A stretch of DNA of 10,417 nt, taken from the NCBI GenBank assembly GCA_012512995.1, contig JAAZDA010000254.1, forward strand, positions 1-10,417. The letters run 5' to 3'. A program made the translations under genes and the position numbers. This DNA is from Clostridiales bacterium. Lineage in GTDB: Bacteria > Bacillota > Clostridia > Lachnospirales > Lachnospiraceae. The notes under the pieces were generated by a model. The model made no database searches. It was not told the origin of the DNA and saw nothing but the letters and a program-made list of their open reading frames with translations. How positions within the stretch are numbered: position 1 is the stretch's first letter; every line of letters starts with the position of its first letter. Below are positions 1 through 5,884 of this stretch, piece after piece.

Positions 1-778
1 ACTGAGCGCGGCATTGCCATCTCTTCCGGAAGCCTTAAATTCTCCGAGCTGACTGACATGATGATCGAAGCGACAAGATCTGACTACGCAGAAGCCACCT
101 GGGAAGTATACAAAGGCTTCTCAAAGTGCTATCTGAAGCCTGCTTTTGGCAAACAACAGGTGTCGAAGATCAAGCCTATCAGCATCATGCGCTTTAAGAA
201 CGAGCAGCTTAAGAAGTATTCTCCAGTAACTGTGAACAAGATGCTCAATCTTCTCTCGAAAATATTCCAGTTTGCCATGAGCCCGCTCCATGCGATCAAT
301 TACAATCCAGTGGAAGGGATCAAGCGTGACAAAGAGGTGCCGAAACCTAAAATAACATGGACTGAAGAGACGATAGGATATTTCTTCAGCCTGAGCTCTG
401 TAAGATTATCTCCGTGTTTTGACATGATTGCTCTGCAGTTTGCTGCCGGAGCGCGTCCAGGGGAAGGAATTCCGCGGGCTTATACGCACACACAACAGGC
501 ATCTTGATGATTATAAAAAGAACAATGGTGACATTCCGGCCGGAGAATACTATCTCACGGCAATAAGACCATATGATGCCAGACACAGCTTTGCTACCAA
601 CACCATAATCGGGAGCCATGAGAACATAAACGTGATCGCGGCTATCATGGGAGATGATCCGGCGACCGTTATGAGGAACTATGTTCATACCGGAAGTGAG
701 ATCCACAGGGCTGCTTTATCGAAATATTCGGACAGTATTTTCGGATTTGAAAAGGCAGAATTGAAGAAGGAATCTTAA
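1..778 (+). pseudogene. Tyrosine recombinase (phage/ICE-type integrase), broken by internal deletion and frameshift; 5' end outside window
   Basis: The reading frame is open from base 1 and runs to about base 468. It encodes a SAM-like core-binding domain (SDYAEATWEVYKGF to NYNPVEGIKRD) and then catalytic box I, GARPGEG, whose Arg codon is at 454-456. At about 465-470 the match moves to another frame, which runs to the stop at 776-778 and encodes RPYDARHSFAT (box II), IMGDD and the nucleophile Tyr in RNYVHT. In this family box I and box II are usually about 90-120 residues apart. Here only about 35 codons separate them, so the segment carrying the active-site Lys hairpin is missing as well as the frame being shifted. 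The first box II His is Tyr, and the late His/Trp position is Asp (IMGDD rather than LGH). The product cannot be a working recombinase. Its place beside the 3' end of tRNA-Gly fits the end of a decayed integrative element, which is an inference from context. Confidence 0.85.
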
Positions 779-785
779 AACTTTT

Positions 786-824
786 TTTGAAAAACTTTGA
801 AAAAGCTTTGAAAAAAACGAAAAA
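786..824. repeat. Phased TTTGAAAAA A-tracts, probable curved DNA
   Basis: TTTGAAAAA occurs at 786-794, 796-804 and 807-815, followed by CGAAAAA at 818-824. The G that starts each A-tract lies at 789, 799, 810 and 819, a spacing of 10, 11 and 9 bases, close to one helical turn. A-tracts phased this way bend DNA. The repeats sit directly after the recombinase remnant and before the tRNA 3' end. That is where integrase arm sites or a terminator region could lie; the function is not known. Confidence 0.6.
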
Positions 825-849
825 TCACTTTTTCAGGCCAATAATAAAA

Positions 850-878
850 GCCCCGCAAGCCTTGAACTTACGGGGTTT
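850..878 (-). terminator. Intrinsic terminator of tRNA-Gly, possibly bidirectional
   Basis: A hairpin with arms CCCCGcAAG and CTTaCGGGG (one mismatch, 7-base loop) lies just downstream of the tRNA 3' end. On the minus strand it is followed by CTTTTATTATT, and on the plus strand by TTTTCT. It can therefore end the tRNA transcript and also stop transcription coming from the recombinase side. Confidence 0.8.
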
Positions 879-885
879 TCTCGAG

Positions 886-958
886 AGCGACAGGCGGGAT
901 TCGAACCCGTGGTCTCCACCTTGGCAAGGTGGCGCTTTACCAGCTAAGCTACTATCGC
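886..958 (-). tRNA. tRNA-Gly(GCC)
   Basis: A 73-nt cloverleaf can be drawn in full. The acceptor stem is GCGATAG/CTGTCGC with one G-U pair, and the D arm is GCTT/AAGC with GG in the loop. The anticodon stem CCACC/GGTGG carries loop TTGCCAA (anticodon GCC). The variable loop has 5 nt and the T loop is TTCGAAT. The discriminator base is U, usual for bacterial glycine tRNA. CCA is not encoded. The outermost T-arm pair (49-65) is an A-C mismatch. The gene has its own strong promoter and a terminator. The 3' half is a common insertion site for tyrosine-recombinase elements, and a recombinase remnant lies on that side. Confidence 0.95.
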
Positions 959-960
959 AT

Positions 961-994
961 TTATGACTCGCGTTTTGTCACGCGCAAGTCATAA
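961..994. repeat. 12-bp inverted repeat over the tRNA -10 box and start point
   Basis: TTATGACTCGCG at 961-972 is matched by its reverse complement at 981-994, interrupted by a 2-base bulge (985-986). The dyad covers the end of the -10 box, the likely start site and the leader up to the tRNA. It could be an operator or a processing stem; neither can be shown here. Confidence 0.5.
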
Positions 995-1021
995 TATACT
1001 ATAAACAAAAATTCATGTCAA
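993..1021 (-). promoter_or_regulatory. Sigma-A promoter of tRNA-Gly
   Basis: On the minus strand a perfect -35 TTGACA (1016-1021) is followed by a 17-base spacer and -10 TATATT (993-998). Transcription should start near 986, about 28 bases before the tRNA. The -35 box lies only 10 bases past the stop codon of the EAL gene. Confidence 0.85.
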
Positions 1022-1031
1022 GGCACGATTG

Positions 1032-2792
1032 CTAATTTTTCCGGCAATTTTCCGTTTCCGGTATAAGACTTCTTTCGGGATCCTCAAGGAACTTCTCAAA
1101 CTCTCTGGCAGGAACCGGTCTTGAGAAGAAATATCCCTGCCCATAACCGCATTTGAGATCTGTGAGCATTCCTACCTGGTCTTTGGTCTCTACTCCCTCT
1201 GCTATAGCCGGCACTTTTTTCCAATCGGCGATGTCCATTATCGAGCGAAGCAGTACTGACTTTTCACTGTTTACTGTATACTTCGACTTGCCACCGTCCT
1301 TGTCATCACGCAGGAACCTCATGTCGAGCTTCAAAATGTCAATTGGAAGTCCGGCAATCATGTTAAGCGAAGAATACCCGCTTCCGAAGTCATCCATCTC
1401 AACAACAAAACCACGATTTCTAAGATTCTCAACTATCTTTACAAGCTGCGAAGGATCTCTCATGTATGCTGACTCAGTTATTTCCAGATGGAGCTGCTTG
1501 ATATCAAGATCATATTTCTTCACAAATTCGGAGATAACATCGGGCATCTTTGGATCATAAACATCAGTCCTCGAAATATTTACAGAAATCGGAACACAGC
1601 TACCGAATCTGTCTATCCATTCCCTTATCTGCCTGCATGTTTCCTCCCAGACAAATTTATCCACCTGATATATCTGTCCGTTTTTTTCAAAGAGCGGAAT
1701 GAACGAATCCGGAGGCATAAAGCCCCTCTCAGGATTATTCCACCTGACAAGTGCTTCCGCACCTACAAGTTTTCCATCAGGCAATGAACATTTTGGCTGG
1801 TAATACACTTCAAACTGTTTATCTCTTAAAGCGCCCGGCAGCTCCTCAATGAGAATCTGCCTTTCCATCAGTTCATCCCTCATTTTCTTATCATAATATG
1901 TAACGCAAAAACTGCTCACACCACGAGTCTTGTATGCCGTGGATATGACTTTATCACATGTTTTCTCTATATGCTCTTCTCTGTCTATGTTCTGGTAAAT
2001 ACCAAAATGCAGGATAACATGATGAATATCAGGTCTTGACTCAAATGAACTGAATACTTTTCTGAGGAACGTTTTGTAATCATTCCTGTGCGGCAGGATC
2101 ATAAAGAACAGATCAGAATCCGAGCGGCACGCTATACCGGCACCACTGTTCCACATATCATCTCTGAGTATCTCAGCAATGGCTCTCAGGATATTCTCAG
2201 CCTCTTCCTTGCCATACATATCGATCACAAGATGATAATTCTCAATGTCTACACACAGAACATCCCAACTGACATCAGGATATTCCATCTTGAGTCTGTC
2301 AGCATACGAAAAGAAGAAGTTCTCTGAATAAAGACCAGTCACAGTGTCCCTCTCAAGCCGACTTATAATACTCTCTGAATCGACCTGACTTATAGTCCGA
2401 GAAACACGTAATTTCATGATCTCAGGGCTGTATGGCTTGGTTACAAAATCACTTGCACCGAGCCTTAGCGCGTGTATCTCGTCCTCTTCCATATCTTTGA
2501 CCGTGGTGACTATTATCGGTATTGGGGAAATGTCTGGTTCTTTCCCTGCAACTTCCATGAATTCATATCCATCCATCACCGGCATCACGAGATCGAGCAT
2601 TATCAATGCTATTCTTCCGGCATTCTCATGACAGATCTTGAGAGCTTCCAATCCATTGCATGCAAACAGCAATTCGTAATCGTCCCTGAGATATTTCTTC
2701 AGAAGTTCACGGTTCACCTCTTCGTCATCTACAACAAGTATTGTGCGCCTGATACCGTATAACTTATCGGCCGCTTTTTTCTGATCACCCAT
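1032..2792 (-). CDS. Response regulator with degenerate GGDEF and intact EAL domain (probable c-di-GMP phosphodiesterase)
   Basis: A 586-residue cytoplasmic protein with no signal peptide or membrane segment. Residues 17-135 are a receiver domain: acidic pair D22-D23, phospho-acceptor D67 in IMLDLVMP, T96/T97, and K119 in VTKPY. Residues 146-300 resemble a GGDEF domain, but the signature is RSDSDLF (223-229), so cyclase activity is unlikely. Residues 315-570 are an EAL domain with E346 in EALVRW, N405 in SVNIS, E437 in LEITES, D467-D468 in DDFGSGYSS, K488 in ILKLD, E532 in EGVET and QGYFFSRP. All the usual catalytic motifs for hydrolysing c-di-GMP to pGpG are present. The likely role is a phosphorylation-controlled phosphodiesterase. 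No sensor kinase is adjacent, so the partner is unknown. GAGGTG at 2798-2803 supports the ATG start. No terminator separates its stop from the tRNA-Gly promoter, so read-through into the tRNA is possible. Confidence 0.9.
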   Translation of the reverse strand: MGDQKKAADKLYGIRRTILVVDDEEVNRELLKKYLRDDYELLFACNGLEALKICHENAGRIALIMLDLVMPVMDGYEFMEVAGKEPDISPIPIIVTTVKDMEEDEIHALRLGASDFVTKPYSPEIMKLRVSRTISQVDSESIISRLERDTVTGLYSENFFFSYADRLKMEYPDVSWDVLCVDIENYHLVIDMYGKEEAENILRAIAEILRDDMWNSGAGIACRSDSDLFFMILPHRNDYKTFLRKVFSSFESRPDIHHVILHFGIYQNIDREEHIEKTCDKVISTAYKTRGVSSFCVTYYDKKMRDELMERQILIEELPGALRDKQFEVYYQPKCSLPDGKLVGAEALVRWNNPERGFMPPDSFIPLFEKNGQIYQVDKFVWEETCRQIREWIDRFGSCVPISVNISRTDVYDPKMPDVISEFVKKYDLDIKQLHLEITESAYMRDPSQLVKIVENLRNRGFVVEMDDFGSGYSSLNMIAGLPIDILKLDMRFLRDDKDGGKSKYTVNSEKSVLLRSIMDIADWKKVPAIAEGVETKDQVGMLTDLKCGYGQGYFFSRPVPAREFEKFLEDPERSLIPETENCRKN

Positions 2793-2828
2793 GTATTCAC
2801 CTCATGTCTGGAGAATATGTTCGGGTCA

Positions 2829-2837
2829 ATTATATCA
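2829..2837 (-). promoter_or_regulatory. Extended -10 promoter of the EAL response regulator gene
   Basis: The minus strand shows TGATATAAT, a perfect -10 hexamer with the TGn extension, about 37 bases before the ATG. There is no good -35 box at 16-18 bases, which is typical of extended -10 promoters. Transcription would begin near 2822, giving a leader of about 30 nt that contains the ribosome site. Confidence 0.6.
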
Positions 2838-2886
2838 TGTTATTGCTGCAAAGGTAATCTATACTGCCAAAGCTCCTGAAGGAACC

Positions 2887-2913
2887 GCCTGTGAACATGT
2901 TACTTTCACAGGC
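2887..2913. repeat. Perfect 9-bp inverted repeat upstream of the EAL gene promoter
   Basis: GCCTGTGAA (2887-2895) and TTCACAGGC (2905-2913) form a perfect dyad with a 9-base centre. No T-run follows on either strand, so it is not an obvious terminator. It lies about 50-85 bases upstream of the EAL gene -10 box and could be a protein-binding site or a second hairpin after the metQ terminator. Confidence 0.5.
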
Positions 2914-2924
2914 CATCTTGAGTC

Positions 2925-2972
2925 AAAAACGCCGATGGATCTGACTGCACGTTAAGTCAGTTGCCATCGGCG
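2925..2972 (-). terminator. Intrinsic terminator of the metNIQ operon
   Basis: CGCCGATGG and CCATCGGCG (2930-2938 with 2964-2972) pair over 9 bp. A 6-bp inner helix (2941-2946 with 2955-2960) is separated from them by a small internal loop. On the minus strand the hairpin is followed by TTTTT (2925-2929). It starts 33 bases after the metQ stop codon. Confidence 0.85.
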
Positions 2973-3005
2973 CTGTATTATGACAAGCCAGTATTTGAAT
3001 GTCAA

Positions 3006-3914
3006 TCAGTCACCGTCATAAGGGATAACATTTCCGTTGTAATTTGAATTTATGAAGTCCTTTATCTCGTCGCTCTTCAGCACTTCAACAAGCTTCTTGA
3101 TGGCATCGTTGTTCTCATTGCCTTCTTTGACAGCGATGATATTTACATATGTTTTGGCAGCTTCAGAATCAGAAGCTTCATATGCGAGAGCATCCTTGGA
3201 AACAGTGTAGCCAGCTTCCAGTGCATAATTGCCGTTCATTACGACGTAGGCAACTTCAGTTACAAGGTGCGGCACCTGTGCTGCCTCGACCTCCTGGATC
3301 TTAAGGTTATGAGGGTTCTCTGTTATGTCGTTTACAGTTGCCTCGAGGCCTGCATCATCCTTCAGTGTGAGAAGCCCGTTGTCCTGTAGCAGGAGCAGCG
3401 CACGCGCCTCATTTGTTGTATCGTTCGGAACAGCTATGACATCACCGTCAGCGATATCATCAAGGCTTGTCTTTGTTCCCGGGTAAATTCCAAAAGGTTC
3501 ATAGTGGATCTTTCCGGCTGTGACAAGGTGTGTGCCCTTTTCCTCATTGAATGACTCAAGATAAGGGACATGCTGGAAATAGTTTGCATCAAAATCACCT
3601 GATTCTACGACCTCGTTCGGCTGAACGTAGTCTTCGAACTCGGTTACTTCAAGGTCAATTCCTTCCTTGGCAAGAATAGGTTTTGCCTGCGCCAGAATTT
3701 CAGCGTGAGGTGTGGGGCTTGCCGCCACCTTCAGCACAACGCTGTCGCTGGTTGCCGCATCAGAAGCCTCAGCGTCAGCAGATGTCGCAGCTTCATTTGC
3801 TGACGCTGATGTCGCTGCTGTTGCTGTGTCTGTGCTGCCTGTTGATCCGCAGCCTGCGATAGCGCCGGCTATGATCACAGATGTAAGAACAGTTGCCAAA
3901 ATCCTCTTTTTCAT
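3006..3914 (-). CDS. metQ: MetQ/NlpA-family methionine-binding lipoprotein
   Basis: A 302-residue secreted lipoprotein. It has a short basic N-terminus, a hydrophobic core and lipobox AIAGC, with C22 as the lipidation site after signal peptidase II cleavage. Residues 23-60 form a low-complexity Ala/Ser/Thr/Asp linker that tethers the domain to the outer face of the membrane. From KVAASPTPHAEIL (about 62) onward it is a typical NlpA/MetQ fold with landmark segments FEDYVQPN, DANYFQHVPYL, KIHYEPFGIYP and AVPNDTTNEARALLLL. The family binds L- or D-methionine and delivers it to MetNI. The last gene of metN-metI-metQ, it has its own strong ribosome site (GGAGGAGA, 3919-3926) after a 151-bp gap able to form RNA structure. 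A terminator follows. The exact ligand is inferred from family and operon. Confidence 0.93.
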   Translation of the reverse strand: MKKRILATVLTSVIIAGAIAGCGSTGSTDTATAATSASANEAATSADAEASDAATSDSVVLKVAASPTPHAEILAQAKPILAKEGIDLEVTEFEDYVQPNEVVESGDFDANYFQHVPYLESFNEEKGTHLVTAGKIHYEPFGIYPGTKTSLDDIADGDVIAVPNDTTNEARALLLLQDNGLLTLKDDAGLEATVNDITENPHNLKIQEVEAAQVPHLVTEVAYVVMNGNYALEAGYTVSKDALAYEASDSEAAKTYVNIIAVKEGNENNDAIKKLVEVLKSDEIKDFINSNYNGNVIPYDGD

Positions 3915-3930
3915 AATATCTCCTCCATGC

Positions 3931-3993
3931 CTGAGCTGTCTGCCAGATTTGGATCTGCGCTCATATGCGACTGCTCAGTGTCGCATTACAGAC
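3931..3993 (-). promoter_or_regulatory. Candidate structured RNA (three-way junction with possible pseudoknot) in front of metQ
   Basis: Read on the minus strand, P1 pairs 3988-3993 with 3938-3943 (6 pairs, one G-U). Inside it, P2 pairs 3980-3986 with 3965-3971 (ATGCGAC/GTCGCAT, 7 pairs) and P3 pairs 3953-3957 with 3944-3948 (CAGAT/ATCTG, CCAA loop). The 8-base P2 loop contains CTGAGC (3973-3978), the exact complement of GCTCAG at 3931-3936, which ends 4 bases before the metQ ribosome site. An exclusive alternative pairs TGAGC (3959-3963) with GCTCA (3932-3936). Two competing folds next to a ribosome site resemble a translational switch. I do not recognise it as a known riboswitch class. The short helices could be chance. 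Confidence 0.4.
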
Positions 3994-4022
3994 CCGTCTT
4001 GTTGGTGCATATATATCTGTAA

Positions 4023-4038
4023 CGGGCATTTCTGCCCG
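4023..4038. repeat. 6-bp hairpin in the metI-metQ gap
   Basis: CGGGCA and TGCCCG pair around a 4-base loop. No T-run follows on the minus strand, so it is not a good terminator. A further 5-bp hairpin (4058-4062 with 4069-4073) spans the metI stop codon. Such structures between genes often protect or separate transcript segments, which could let metQ be made in excess over metNI; that role is inferred. Confidence 0.5.
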
Positions 4039-4065
4039 GAACATTCCCATAGACCGGGAGCCATA

Positions 4066-4734
4066 TCAGGCTCTCCTCCTGTCAAGTTTTGACGCGAGTT
4101 TCATCCCCGCGAACTGGAAAATCTGTGTCAGAGCCACCAGAAGTATGACTGTGACTATCATGATGTCGGCCTGATAGCGGTAATAGCCATAACGGATAGC
4201 GATGTCTCCGAGTCCACCGCCGCCTACTGTTCCTGCCATTGCGGAGTATCCGAGCACTGTGCCGAAGACGATCGTAACACCTGTTATAAGGGAAACCCTC
4301 GATTCAGGAAGGAGCACTTTGCGGATTATTGTCCAGTTTGATGCGCCCATTGACTGCGCCGCTTCTACTACCCCATGATCAACTTCCTTTATGGAGCTCT
4401 CCACCATACGTGCTATGAATGGCGCCGCTGATATTACAAGCGGAACAATTGTTCCGGTCGAGCCATAGCTCTTTCCGACAACAAATCTTGTAAACGGAAT
4501 AAGGACAATCAGTAAAATAAGGAAAGGAATACTTCTTACTATATTAATGACAATATCAAGCACACGGTACAACGGCTGATTCGGACGGATCCCTTCCTTG
4601 TCCGAGACAGCGCAAAGGACTCCGAGCGGCAGTCCGAGGACATATCCGAAAATGGTCGAAACACATGTCATATAAAGTGTTTCAGCTATGCCCTTCAGTA
4701 TCATGTTAACTACTGTTGCATCCCAGTTCAACAT
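4066..4734 (-). CDS. metI: MetI methionine ABC transporter permease
   Basis: A 222-residue integral membrane protein, close to the usual MetI length of about 217. About five hydrophobic segments can be seen, near residues 18-42, 58-83, 95-112, 148-168 and 188-210. The cytoplasmic EAA loop that docks on MetN is EAAQSMGASNWTIIRKVLLP (124-143), and the TVGGGGLGD stretch typical of MetI follows at 169-177. Two copies form the methionine channel in the membrane. The start is fixed by a strong ribosome site (GAGGAGGTGA, 9 bases ahead of the ATG) inside the end of metN. This gives a 29-base overlap with metN and suggests translational coupling. An in-frame ATG ten codons later has no comparable site. 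Confidence 0.95.
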   Translation of the reverse strand: MLNWDATVVNMILKGIAETLYMTCVSTIFGYVLGLPLGVLCAVSDKEGIRPNQPLYRVLDIVINIVRSIPFLILLIVLIPFTRFVVGKSYGSTGTIVPLVISAAPFIARMVESSIKEVDHGVVEAAQSMGASNWTIIRKVLLPESRVSLITGVTIVFGTVLGYSAMAGTVGGGGLGDIAIRYGYYRYQADIMIVTVILLVALTQIFQFAGMKLASKLDRRRA

Positions 4735-5788
4735 TCCCGGTCACCTCCTCAACGGCAAGATCACGTTCCTTCAGATACTTAATCATCTCTTCCTGCGTGT
4801 CCTTTTCCTTCGGAAGTCCCAATATCATTTCTCCTTTGGCAGTACCGCCGACGTTCTTTGTGTCGGCCCTGAGAATATTCACAGGTTTTCCAAATCTGAG
4901 GATCATATTTGCAATGACCGGCTCATATGACGAGTTAGTCTGGAAAACAATACGTATCTTCCTGTCCTCGTGAAGCTCGGCAGGCAGTTCCATACTTCCG
5001 TTTCCGGCAATAGCTTTGTTCTGCGCTTCCCACTCGTCAGGATCTTTTCCTTCTATTATCAGACGTTTTGCCGCCTTGCTCTTAGGGTGGGCAAATATCT
5101 CAGCCACCCTGCCTGTTTCGACAAGTGCTCCGTCCTCTATTATCGCAACATTGTTGCATATTTCACGGACCACCGACATCTGATGCGTTATGACGACTAT
5201 TGTGACGCCCATCTCTTTATTGATCTTACGAAGCAGTTCCAGGATCGAAGCTGTGGTCTGCGGATCAAGAGCACTTGTCGCCTCATCGCAGAGCAGTATT
5301 CTCGGTTCCGTGGCAAGAGCTCTGGCTATGGCGACACGCTGTTTCTGACCGCCGGAGAGCTGGGCCGGATATGCCTTCTCCTTTTCGGCGAGATCCACCG
5401 TCTTAAGTAAGGTCCTGGCACGTTCAAGAGCTTTATCCTTATCTGCACCGGCTATCTCAAGAGGAAACATGATGTTGGTTATGACATTGGACTGCATGAG
5501 AAGGTTGAAGCCCTGAAATATCATCCCTATGCTGCCGCGAAGCTTCCTTAATTCAGCATCCTTAAGGCTCTCAAGTTCCCTGCCTTCCACCATGACAGTT
5601 CCTGAAGTCGGTTTTTCAAGAAAATTCAGGCACCTCACAAGAGTACTCTTGCCAGCTCCTGACATACCTATTATCCCAAAAACATCTCCCTCTTCTATAT
5701 TGAGGTCGATACCTTTCAGTGCTTCTATAGTGGCGTCCTTGGTCGTAAACGTCTTGACCAGATTCTTTACTTCAATAATATCTGACAT
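4706..5788 (-). CDS. metN: MetN methionine ABC transporter ATPase with C-terminal NIL domain
   Basis: A 360-residue cytoplasmic ATPase. Walker A is GMSGAGKST (41-49), the Q-loop Gln is at 92, the ABC signature LSGGQKQ is at 144-150, Walker B ILLCDEA is at 164-170 and the switch His is at 202 in ITHQM. Residues from about 275 to 350 form the NIL/ACT-like domain, which in MetN binds intracellular methionine and inhibits transport when the cell is replete. Full length and all motifs are present, so it should be functional. It is the first gene of metN-metI-metQ. The ribosome site before the ATG is weak (AAGGG, about 12 bases away). The 92-base leader is too short for an S-box or T-box and shows no such motif. 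Confidence 0.95.
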   Translation of the reverse strand: MSDIIEVKNLVKTFTTKDATIEALKGIDLNIEEGDVFGIIGMSGAGKSTLVRCLNFLEKPTSGTVMVEGRELESLKDAELRKLRGSIGMIFQGFNLLMQSNVITNIMFPLEIAGADKDKALERARTLLKTVDLAEKEKAYPAQLSGGQKQRVAIARALATEPRILLCDEATSALDPQTTASILELLRKINKEMGVTIVVITHQMSVVREICNNVAIIEDGALVETGRVAEIFAHPKSKAAKRLIIEGKDPDEWEAQNKAIAGNGSMELPAELHEDRKIRIVFQTNSSYEPVIANMILRFGKPVNILRADTKNVGGTAKGEMILGLPKEKDTQEEMIKYLKERDLAVEEVTGNVELGCNSS

Positions 5789-5845
5789 AGGCCGGCGCTT
5801 TCCCTTCGTTGTGTATTCCTACTTGTTTAGTATGTTTACCTAAGT

Positions 5846-5884
5846 ATTGTATCAGAATTTACTACAGCGACCCTGCTTTGTCAA
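5846..5884 (-). promoter_or_regulatory. Promoter region of metNIQ
   Basis: A perfect -35 TTGACA (5879-5884) overlaps the TGA stop of the upstream amylase gene. A -10-like TAAATT follows after 17 bases (5856-5861). Just downstream is TGATACAAT (5846-5854), an alternative extended -10. Either would start the transcript some 45-65 bases before metN. Which is used cannot be told from sequence. Confidence 0.6.

Noticed and set aside
1..778. Programmed frameshift joining the two recombinase frames
   Set aside because: The segment between box I and box II is also missing, so a shift would not restore a working enzyme.
4023..4038. Terminator between metI and metQ
   Set aside because: The hairpin has no following T-run on the minus strand.
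5789..5880. SAM (S-box) or T-box riboswitch before metN
   Set aside because: The leader is under 92 bases and shows no S-box core or T-box sequence; only promoter elements are visible.
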